Positions 1 to 5,226 of a stretch of DNA of 6,363 bases are shown here, piece after piece. Made by a program: the position numbers and the translations under genes. The notes under the pieces were generated by a model. The model had not been told where the DNA came from. It saw only the letters and a list, made by a program, of their open reading frames with translations, and searched no databases. How positions within the stretch are numbered: the stretch's first letter is position 1; each line of letters begins with the position of its first letter. The DNA comes from Microcaldota archaeon (GTDB taxonomy: Archaea > Micrarchaeota > Micrarchaeia > Anstonellales > Bilamarchaeaceae). Location of the stretch: the NCBI GenBank assembly GCA_020726005.1, contig DYTL01000047.1, positions 1-6,363 of the forward strand, given 5' to 3'.

Positions 1-29
1 AATTTTAATTTTACAAAGATCTTGCAAAC

Positions 30-2174
30 TTACCTATACATCGTCTGCGCGGAACTCTTAAATTTCGCCATGCTTTCCAAATCATCTTTTTTTACGCTCG
101 GGATTATTGTTTTAAGCGCGCTTTCAAAATGAGTTTGTGTAATTCTTCTTGCGTTTTCGCGTATCCCAATCATTCCGGCTTCGCGTACTAAATTTTCCAA
201 GTCTGCACCTGTAAATCCTTCTGTTCCTTCAGCTATTTCTTTTAAATCAATTTTTTCCAAAGGCATCTTTTTTGTATGTATTCTTAGTATATCAAACCTT
301 GCTGTTCTATCAGGAATCGGAATTTCTATCATTTTATCAAATCGCCCTGCGCGTAAAAGCGCAGTATCTAATAAATCAGGCCGATTGGTTGCTGCAATAA
401 CGACTACATTTTTTAGCGAGCGTAATCCGTCCATTTCTACTAAAATACCATTTATTATATCTTCATGTATTACAGACGGATTTGAAACTGATCTTGTTCT
501 TCCAATGTGTTCTATCTCATCTATAAAAATTATGCTTGGTGCGGCTGCACGTGCTCTTCTGAAAAGTTCCTTTGTAAGTTTTGCGGATTCGCCTACGTTT
601 CTGTGTAATAAATCTGAACCTTTGACTGCTATGAAATTCGCTTCGCTTTCTGTAGCAACTGCTTTTGCAAGCAAAGTTTTTCCTGTTCCTGGCGGTCCGT
701 AAAGTAGGATCCCCTTTATTGCACGTATTCCCATATGCTCGAACACTTCTGGTTTTTTAAGTGGAAGTTCAACTGCTTCGTATATGTTTTTTTTCACGGA
801 TTCAAGTCCACCTACTTCATTCCAGTGAACGTTTGGTTTCTCAACATAAACTTCGCGTAATGCGCTTGGATGAATTTCTCTAAGAGCAGAAAAGAAATCA
901 TTCTGTCTTACGCTAATTTTATCTAAAATTTCAGAAGAAATAAATTCCTCCTCTAAATTTATTTCTGGAAGAATTCTTCTCAATGATTTAAGCGCTGCTT
1001 CCTTTATAAGCAAAGATAAATCAGCGCCAGTATATCCATGGCTCACACTTGCAAGCTCTTCTAAATTCACATCTTTATTAAGTGGCATGTTTCTTGTATG
1101 TATCTGCAAAATTTCTATTCTTCCATTCCTATCAGGTACACCAATCTCTATTTCTCTGTCAAATCTTCCTGGCCTTCTAAGTGCTTCGTCTATCGAATCA
1201 GGTCTGTTGGTAGCCGCGACTACAATTACTTGTCCACGCGACTTAAGTCCATCCATAGTTGTAAGTAATTGGGAAACGACCCGTTTTTCAACTTCTCCTA
1301 TTACTTCGCCGCGTTTTGGCGCAATCGCATCAATTTCATCTATAAAAACTATACTTGGCGAATTTTCTTCTGCTTCTTTGAATATCTTCCTTAATTTTTC
1401 CTCGCTTTCACCGACGTATTTGGAAACTATTTCAGGTCCGCCTATATACGAAAAATTCGCATCGCTTTCGTTTGCAACAGCCTTTGCAAGCAAAGTTTTT
1501 CCTGTTCCTGGCGGTCCGTAAAGCAAAACGCCTTTTGGAGGTTCTATACCTAATCGTTCAAAAAGTTCTGGATGCCTAAGCGGAAGTTCGACCATTTCTC
1601 TTATTTTTTGAATTGTGTTCTGCAAACCTCCTACGTCATCGTAAGTTACTGAAGGAACATTTTCAAGTTCCTTGATTGGTTCGCTTTTCACAATTACTTC
1701 TGTATTTTCTGTTATTACTACCGAAGTTGAAGGAATTACCTGCGAAACAACAAGCGGAATCGCGGTTCCAAATACACCAAGAGGAATAATATTTCCTTTT
1801 AACATCCCATTTCCAATTAGTTTTCTTTTCACGTATTGATCAAATCCAGGAGTATATCGTATTGCTTCTTTTGGTGCGAGTACAAGTTTTTTCGCCTCTT
1901 TTATATCTGCTTTTTCTAATTTTATCCGATCGCCTAATCCTATTCCTGTATTCTGTCGAATTATGCCGTCCATGCGCACTATACTCATCCCTTCGTCCTC
2001 AGGATGGGACTGCCACACAATTGCGATTGCTGATTTTTTTCCAATGAGTTTTACGAAATCGCCAGTAGCTAAATTAAGTTCTTTTTTTGTGGCTAAATCT
2101 ACGCGCACTATTCCCCTTCCAATATCGTTTTGCAATGCTTCTGCAACTTTCAACATTGTAGTTTTTTCGTTCAT
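30..2174 (-). CDS. cdc48: Cdc48/VAT-family AAA+ ATPase (double-ring protein unfoldase)
   Basis: Cdc48/VCP/VAT enzymes are hexameric cytoplasmic unfoldases that use ATP to thread proteins through a central pore. Visible in the 714-aa product: an N-terminal double-psi barrel and CDC48 domain 2 (about residues 8-165), then two AAA+ domains. D1 has Walker A GPPGTGKT (220-227), pore loop KYVG (252-255), Walker B ending D279-E280, sensor-1 N323 and arginine fingers R334/R337. D2 has Walker A at 493-500, Walker B D552-E553, sensor-1 N597 and R608/R611. Length is normal for the archaeal family. The D2 pore loop is HRNVG (524-528), where the family has aromatic residues, and the usual Arg and Gln of the D2 second region of homology are D572 and G576. 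The C-terminus is Met-Tyr-Arg, a good hydrophobic-Tyr-X proteasome-docking motif. The start overlaps the upstream regulator stop by 4 nt with no clear Shine-Dalgarno, suggesting coupled translation. Met7 is a possible alternative start. Family assignment is very secure; proteasome partnership is inferred. Confidence 0.97.
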   Translation of the reverse strand: MNEKTTMLKVAEALQNDIGRGIVRVDLATKKELNLATGDFVKLIGKKSAIAIVWQSHPEDEGMSIVRMDGIIRQNTGIGLGDRIKLEKADIKEAKKLVLAPKEAIRYTPGFDQYVKRKLIGNGMLKGNIIPLGVFGTAIPLVVSQVIPSTSVVITENTEVIVKSEPIKELENVPSVTYDDVGGLQNTIQKIREMVELPLRHPELFERLGIEPPKGVLLYGPPGTGKTLLAKAVANESDANFSYIGGPEIVSKYVGESEEKLRKIFKEAEENSPSIVFIDEIDAIAPKRGEVIGEVEKRVVSQLLTTMDGLKSRGQVIVVAATNRPDSIDEALRRPGRFDREIEIGVPDRNGRIEILQIHTRNMPLNKDVNLEELASVSHGYTGADLSLLIKEAALKSLRRILPEINLEEEFISSEILDKISVRQNDFFSALREIHPSALREVYVEKPNVHWNEVGGLESVKKNIYEAVELPLKKPEVFEHMGIRAIKGILLYGPPGTGKTLLAKAVATESEANFIAVKGSDLLHRNVGESAKLTKELFRRARAAAPSIIFIDEIEHIGRTRSVSNPSVIHEDIINGILVEMDGLRSLKNVVVIAATNRPDLLDTALLRAGRFDKMIEIPIPDRTARFDILRIHTKKMPLEKIDLKEIAEGTEGFTGADLENLVREAGMIGIRENARRITQTHFESALKTIIPSVKKDDLESMAKFKSSAQTMYR
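664..704. repeat. 41-bp perfect direct repeat, copy in the cdc48 D2 Walker A region
   Basis: This stretch is identical at all 41 bases to 1483-1523, 819 bp (273 codons) away in the same gene. It encodes LYGPPGTGKTLLA and part of the next Lys codon. The protein motif is conserved in the family, but identity at every synonymous position is more than protein conservation requires. Confidence 0.9.
1483..1523. repeat. 41-bp perfect direct repeat, copy in the cdc48 D1 Walker A region
   Basis: This is the D1 partner of the repeat at 664-704. The match ends at 1482 (C here, T at 663) on one side and at 1524 (C here, T at 705) on the other, with clearly diverged DNA beyond, so the identity is a discrete block. 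Confidence 0.9.
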
Positions 2175-2572
2175 AATATCTGCTCGTCTATTTTTTCCGC
2201 TATTTTCTTAAGCGCATGCATTCTCCTCATCATATCTAATTCTATTTCATTTATGGTTTCGCTCAAATTTTTTCCGCGCAAATAATAAGTTCGCCCTTTT
2301 TTTGAGATTATTCCTGCGCGTAAAAAAGCATTCATATGATAGACTACTGCGGCTTGGGTCACATTTGCATTTTTCATAATCTCTGAAGTTTTTACTCCTT
2401 CCTCTTTTCTACTCGCACTTAGAAGATAAAGAAATATTTCAAACGCGAGTTTTTTCTTTTTTGGATCTAAATCAAAAGATTTGCATATCCAATTTAATTC
2501 TTCATCTATACCATCTGATTTTGGCGTATTGAATTCAATTATAGTTATCTTGTGCAAATAACTTTTGCGCAT
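2171..2572 (-). CDS. Winged-helix transcriptional regulator (ArsR/HSR1-like), likely heat-shock regulator
   Basis: This 133-aa protein has a winged helix-turn-helix at about residues 40-100: an opening helix (41-53), the segment KTSEIMKNANV (61-71), a probable recognition helix beginning TQAAVVYHMNAF (72-83), then a basic wing GRTYYLRG (93-100). Residues 102-133 form a charged amphipathic helix that could be a dimerising coiled coil. The first 35 residues match nothing I recognise. There are no metal-binding Cys/His clusters, so metal sensing of the classical ArsR kind is unlikely. It is the first gene of an operon with cdc48 (4-nt overlap). From memory, Archaeoglobus HSR1 sits in the same position before cdc48 and Pyrococcus Phr controls an AAA+ ATPase gene, so a heat-shock repressor that also controls itself is a reasonable inference. 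The ATG at 2572 is chosen because a TATA-like element is centred about 26.5 bp upstream, as expected for a leaderless transcript. The DNA-binding fold is secure; ligand, target and sign of regulation are not shown. Confidence 0.9.
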   Translation of the reverse strand: MRKSYLHKITIIEFNTPKSDGIDEELNWICKSFDLDPKKKKLAFEIFLYLLSASRKEEGVKTSEIMKNANVTQAAVVYHMNAFLRAGIISKKGRTYYLRGKNLSETINEIELDMMRRMHALKKIAEKIDEQIL

Positions 2573-2574
2573 GG

Positions 2575-2615
2575 TTTTAACTTTGAAAAGATAGATTTAA
2601 AAAGATTTGTTAAAA
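2575..2615. repeat. Inverted repeat TTTTAAC/GTTAAAA flanking the TATA-like core
   Basis: Perfect 7-bp arms TTTTAAC (2575-2581) and GTTAAAA (2609-2615) are separated by 27 bp, and their centre (2595) falls on the TATA-like element of the regulator operon. A second inverted pair, TAGATTT (2592-2598) and AAATCTA (2634-2640), overlaps it. The left arm of the first pair lies immediately beside the regulator start codon, as would suit an autorepressor. Short AT-rich arms can arise by chance. Confidence 0.35.
2594..2604 (-). promoter_or_regulatory. TATA-like box for the regulator-cdc48 operon (leaderless start)
   Basis: On the minus strand this reads CTTTTTAAATC, close to the archaeal TATA consensus. 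The TTTAAA core (2596-2601) is centred about 26.5 bp upstream of the A of the regulator ATG at 2572, the distance expected between an archaeal TATA box and the transcription start. Transcription would then begin at or next to the start codon, giving a leaderless mRNA, and no Shine-Dalgarno is seen upstream of that ATG. Because TTTAAA is a palindrome, the plus-strand reading TTTAAAAA could also serve grpE, with a start near 2625. Confidence 0.55.
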
Positions 2616-2627
2616 TAATAAAAGATA

Positions 2628-2638
2628 TTCTAAAAATC
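2628..2638 (+). promoter_or_regulatory. Possible TATA-like box for grpE-dnaK-dnaJ
   Basis: The sequence TTCTAAAAATC is a loose TATA match centred near 2633. A start about 25-27 bp downstream would fall near 2659, giving a leader of about 14 nt that still includes the GGTG site at 2664-2667. Two other candidates compete: TTAAAATAATA (2610-2620) and the shared TTTAAAAA (2596-2603). I cannot choose between them from sequence alone. Confidence 0.3.
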
Positions 2639-2663
2639 TAAGAACAAATTCAAAAAGATTCCT

Positions 2664-2667
2664 GGTG
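2664..2667 (+). promoter_or_regulatory. Shine-Dalgarno GGTG of grpE
   Basis: GGTG lies 5 nt before ATG 2673, the same motif and spacing as at dnaK. It fits pairing with the CACC of the 16S rRNA 3' end and supports this start codon. Confidence 0.7.
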
Positions 2668-2672
2668 CAAAT

Positions 2673-3242
2673 ATGAGTGAAAAAGAAATAAAAGAAAATG
2701 ATGCCCAAAAGCTTTCTTCGGAAAATGCAAAAAAAATCGTACATGACATACTAACAGAAATTGAGCACAAATCCAAAAAAGAAATTGCTCATAAGATCCC
2801 TATTCAGATAAAAGAGGAAAGCAAACAAGATTTAGAAAATGATATTGTACGATTGCAAGCGGAATTTGAAAACTACCGAAAACGCACAATAAAAGAAATG
2901 GAAATGCGCGCGGAATTCGGAAAAATGGAATTCGCAAAATCACAAATTCAGTTTCTTGATGAGTTTGAAAATGCACTTGCACATTTTGAGGGAGAAGCAA
3001 AAAAAGGAATTTGCATGCTTATGGATAATTTTAAAAAATCGCTTACTTCGCACGGCGTTCGAGAAATGAAATGTATCGGACAAAAATATGATCCATATAT
3101 GCATGAGGCACTTATACAGCAAGATAGTGAAAAACCAGAAGGAACAATCATTTCTGTTGTGCGAAAGGGATATCTTTTCAAGGATAAAATACTAAGGCAT
3201 GCGCAAGTTATTATTGCGAAAAAAACAGAACAAAAAAAATAA
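2673..3242 (+). CDS. grpE: GrpE nucleotide-exchange factor for DnaK
   Basis: GrpE is the homodimeric cytoplasmic cochaperone that releases ADP from DnaK and lets the substrate go. The 189-aa product has a charged, poorly conserved N-terminus (1-50), a long helical region with the family hallmark RLQAEFENYRKR (60-71) that would form the dimeric coiled coil, a four-helix region (about 92-130), and the C-terminal beta domain with the GrpE signature: YDPYMHEAL (139-147), GTIISVVRKGYLFKDKILR (157-175) and AQVIIAKK (177-184). Length is in the usual range. The start ATG has a GGTG site 5 nt upstream (2664-2667). It is the first gene of grpE-dnaK-dnaJ. The frame stops directly after eight A residues (3232-3239). 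A +1 shift there would read NNDSEKLDVKEETKKGE and end 1 nt before dnaK, giving about 205 aa, so the annotated end may be a recent frameshift, a sequencing error or a slippage site. The signature domain is intact either way. Confidence 0.96.
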   Translation: MSEKEIKENDAQKLSSENAKKIVHDILTEIEHKSKKEIAHKIPIQIKEESKQDLENDIVRLQAEFENYRKRTIKEMEMRAEFGKMEFAKSQIQFLDEFENALAHFEGEAKKGICMLMDNFKKSLTSHGVREMKCIGQKYDPYMHEALIQQDSEKPEGTIISVVRKGYLFKDKILRHAQVIIAKKTEQKK

Positions 3243-3291
3243 CGATTCTGAAAAATTAGATGTAAAAGAAGAAACAAAAAAGGGTGAATAA
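3232..3291 (+). other. A8 run and +1-frame extension of grpE
   Basis: Eight A residues (3232-3239) directly precede the grpE TAA (3240-3242). Reading +1 after the run gives 17 codons, NNDSEKLDVKEETKKGE, then TAA at 3289-3291, 1 nt before the dnaK ATG. The charged Lys/Glu-rich composition looks like a natural GrpE tail, and the resulting spacing suits a compact operon better than the present 50-nt gap. Whether this is a sequencing error, a recent one-base insertion or programmed slippage cannot be decided here. Confidence 0.5.
3283..3287 (+). promoter_or_regulatory. Shine-Dalgarno GGTGA of dnaK; decides the start
   Basis: GGTGA lies 5 nt before ATG 3293 and overlaps the in-frame GTG at 3284, so the GTG is more likely part of the ribosome-binding site than the start codon. 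Confidence 0.75.
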
Positions 3292-3292
3292 T

Positions 3293-5164
3293 ATGGTATA
3301 TGAAAAGATTTTAGGCATAGATTTAGGTACATCCAATTCTGCAGCTTCTGTATTGGAAGGGGGAAGACCAGTAATAATTCCGAGTGCAGAAGGCGCAAGC
3401 CTTTATGGAAAAGCATTTCCAAGCTATGTTTCAATCAATCAAGATGGTACACGGATTGTTGGAGAACCTGCCAGAAGACAAGCAGTAGCCAATCCATATG
3501 GTACAATTACAGCGTTCAAAAGAAAAATGGGAACAAACTATAAATACAATTTACATGGAAAAGAATATGGTCCGCAGGAACTCTCCGCTGTTCTTTTGCA
3601 GAAAATAAAAGCAGATGCTGAATCCTTCCTTGGACAGCCAATAAAAAAAGCAGTAATTACTGTTCCAGCATATTTCAACGATAATCAAAGACAAGCAACA
3701 AAGGATGCAGGTGAAATCGCAGGACTCGAAGTCGTAAGATTGGTTAACGAACCAACTGCAGCATGTCTTGCTTATGGTCTTGATAAACATAATAAAGAAA
3801 TGAAGATTATGGTCTTTGATTTAGGCGGGGGTACTTTGGATGTTACAATAATGGAATTTGGAGGAAAGGTTTTTGAGGTGAAATCTACAAGTGGAGATAC
3901 ACAATTGGGCGGAACAGATATGGATAATATAATAACAGATTATCTTGCTGATCAATTTAGGAAAAACACTAAAATAGATATCAGGAATGATAAACAAGCA
4001 ATGCAGAGATTGCGCGAAGCAGGTGAAAAAGCAAAAATAGAGCTTTCTACAACTTTACAAAGTGAAATAAGCCTTCCATTTTTTGCTTCTGATCCAAATG
4101 GACCAAAACATTTTTCATATTTGCTCACACGTGCAAAGCTTGAGGAATTAATGCGTCCTGTAATAGATCGATGTTCAAAACCTGTAGAACAGGCACTTAA
4201 TGACTCGAAACTTAGCCCTACTCAGATAGATAAAATAATTATGGTCGGAGGTCCAACTCGAATGCCGATTGTCCAAAAATTTGTTGAAGAACTTGTAGGA
4301 AAGAAAGTTGAACGAGGTGTTGATCCGATGGAATGCGTTGCTATGGGTGCAGCTGTGCAAGGCGGGGTTCTTGCTGGAGAAGTAAAAGATATTCTTCTTT
4401 TGGACGTTACGCCGCTTTCGCTCGGAATAGAAACCTTAGGAGGAGTATTCACAAAACTCATAGAACGTAATACTACTATCCCAACCAAAAAAAGCCAGAT
4501 TTTTTCCACTGCTGCAGATATGCAAACCTCGGTAGATATTCATGTTCTCCAAGGCGAACGGCCTATGGCAAGAGACAATATTGAACTTGGAAAATTCGGA
4601 CTTGTAGGAATCCCACCTGCGCCGCGCGGAATTCCTCAAATTGAAGTTACTTTTGATATAGATGCAAACGGAATTTTGCATGTTTCGGCAAAAGACATGG
4701 GAACTGGAAAAGAACAAAAAATGCGCATTATTGCCCCACATAAAATGAGCAAAGACGAAATAGAGAAAAAAATGCGAGAAGCCGAAGAACATGCTGAAGA
4801 AGACAAAAAAACAAAGGAGCTTGTAGAAGCGAAAAACGAATTAGAAGCAATGGTATATACTAGTGAAAAAACCATATCGGATTTGGGCGACAAGGTTGGT
4901 GAAGAGTCGCTAAAGAAAATCCAGGAAATTTCAAAATCTGCAAAAGAGGCGATTGCTTCTGATGATTTATCTCGCATAAGACAAGAAATGGAAAACCTGA
5001 AGAAAGTACTTCAGGAAATCGGAAGCAAGGTTTATGAGAAAAGTAATAAAGGCGAAGGAATGGGCGGACCAGGTGGATTTAGGACCGAACCTGAAGAAAC
5101 AAACGAAAATAATGGAAACAAACCTGATGATGAAGTAGTAAATGGAAAATACGAAAAAAAATAA
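3293..5164 (+). CDS. dnaK: DnaK, Hsp70 molecular chaperone
   Basis: DnaK binds exposed hydrophobic peptides under ATP control and, with DnaJ and GrpE, refolds proteins in the cytoplasm. Read from ATG 3293 the product is 623 aa. The nucleotide-binding domain shows GIDLGTSNS (8-16), the AYFND motif (126-130), EPTAA (153-157), DLGGGTLDV (176-184), GDTQLGGTDMD (201-211) and GGPTR (319-323). The hydrophobic interdomain linker is about 367-372 (ILLLDV), followed by the substrate-binding beta domain to about 480, the helical lid (485-580) and a disordered tail ending DDEVVNGKYEKK. All catalytic motifs look intact. Between KRKMG (76-80) and GPQELSA (93-99) only 12 residues are present, so the roughly 24-residue insert of proteobacterial DnaK is missing, as in archaeal and Gram-positive forms. 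IPSAEGASLYGKAFPSYV (29-46) is like Thermoplasma DnaK as I recall it. An in-frame GTG at 3284 would add three residues, but GGTGA at 3283-3287 sits 5 nt before ATG 3293 and overlaps that GTG, favouring the ATG. Confidence 0.98.
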   Translation: MVYEKILGIDLGTSNSAASVLEGGRPVIIPSAEGASLYGKAFPSYVSINQDGTRIVGEPARRQAVANPYGTITAFKRKMGTNYKYNLHGKEYGPQELSAVLLQKIKADAESFLGQPIKKAVITVPAYFNDNQRQATKDAGEIAGLEVVRLVNEPTAACLAYGLDKHNKEMKIMVFDLGGGTLDVTIMEFGGKVFEVKSTSGDTQLGGTDMDNIITDYLADQFRKNTKIDIRNDKQAMQRLREAGEKAKIELSTTLQSEISLPFFASDPNGPKHFSYLLTRAKLEELMRPVIDRCSKPVEQALNDSKLSPTQIDKIIMVGGPTRMPIVQKFVEELVGKKVERGVDPMECVAMGAAVQGGVLAGEVKDILLLDVTPLSLGIETLGGVFTKLIERNTTIPTKKSQIFSTAADMQTSVDIHVLQGERPMARDNIELGKFGLVGIPPAPRGIPQIEVTFDIDANGILHVSAKDMGTGKEQKMRIIAPHKMSKDEIEKKMREAEEHAEEDKKTKELVEAKNELEAMVYTSEKTISDLGDKVGEESLKKIQEISKSAKEAIASDDLSRIRQEMENLKKVLQEIGSKVYEKSNKGEGMGGPGGFRTEPEETNENNGNKPDDEVVNGKYEKK

Positions 5165-5226
5165 TCATAAAAAACCGACGCGCTGACTAAACCTTTTCAA
5201 AAAAATAATCAGAAATAGGTAATATA
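5165..5226 (+). other. dnaK-dnaJ intergenic spacer
   Basis: This 62-nt AT-rich spacer is longer than needed for coupling. TCATAAAAAACC (5165-5176) could be a weak TATA-like element giving dnaJ its own promoter with a leader of about 30 nt, but the match is poor. I see no stable hairpin and no convincing small gene. Confidence 0.3.
5217..5220 (+). promoter_or_regulatory. Weak Shine-Dalgarno AGGT of dnaJ
   Basis: AGGT, followed by AATATA, sits 6 nt before ATG 5227. It is a weaker version of the GGTG sites of grpE and dnaK and suits the J-domain start MTKRDYYEILG. Confidence 0.5.

Larger units (their letters stand above)
2586..2659 (+). repeat. Four AAAAGAT direct repeats in the divergent promoter
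   Basis: AAAAGAT occurs at 2586-2592, 2600-2606, 2620-2626 and 2653-2659. Two of the copies lie in longer matches: TTTAAAAAGATT (2596-2607) and TTCAAAAAGATT (2649-2660) agree at 11 of 12 positions and are 53 bp apart, about five helical turns. The second lies just before the grpE ribosome-binding site. These are candidate regulator half-sites, but the stretch is so A-rich that some repetition is expected, and AAAAGAT also occurs inside genes of this window. Confidence 0.4.
2573..2672. promoter_or_regulatory. Divergent promoter region between the regulator-cdc48 and grpE-dnaK-dnaJ operons
   Basis: These 100 bp separate two outward-facing operons and must hold both promoters. The stretch is extremely AT-rich compared with the flanking genes. 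It contains a palindromic TATA-like core usable in both directions, two inverted repeats and four copies of AAAAGAT. The plus-strand leader keeps a GGTG ribosome-binding site, while the minus-strand transcript appears to begin at its start codon. No match to the HSR1 motif as I recall it (CTAAC-N5-GTTAG) is present. That a promoter lies here is nearly certain from gene orientation; the exact elements are inferred. Confidence 0.85.

Noticed and set aside
1..29. Possible downstream gene (such as hsp20, as in the Archaeoglobus operon) or terminator after cdc48.
   Set aside because: The visible 29 bases hold no coding signal and no T-run on the minus strand. Whether another gene follows lies outside the window.
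385..1521. Two long plus-strand open frames (385-702 and 1087-1521) antisense to cdc48, with matching C-terminal ends.
   Set aside because: They are mirror frames of the two AAA+ domains. Their similar ends come from the conserved Walker A DNA repeat, and they show no protein family features of their own.
2573..2672. Known heat-shock operators, the HSR1-type CTAAC-N5-GTTAG and Phr-type sites.
   Set aside because: Neither motif, as I recall them, is present. GTTAAAA/TTTTAAC only faintly resembles the HSR1 arms and has a 27-bp spacer.
3284..3292. GTG at 3284 as the dnaK start, adding Met-Asn-Asn.
   Set aside because: It overlaps the GGTGA ribosome-binding site, which is ideally spaced for ATG 3293, and typical DnaK proteins begin close to the GIDLGT motif.
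5154..5186. A second A8-TAA at the end of dnaK, considered as another frameshift site like that of grpE.
   Set aside because: The alternative frames give only short, unconvincing tails (for example NNHKKPTR), and the present ending DDEVVNGKYEKK already resembles normal DnaK tails.
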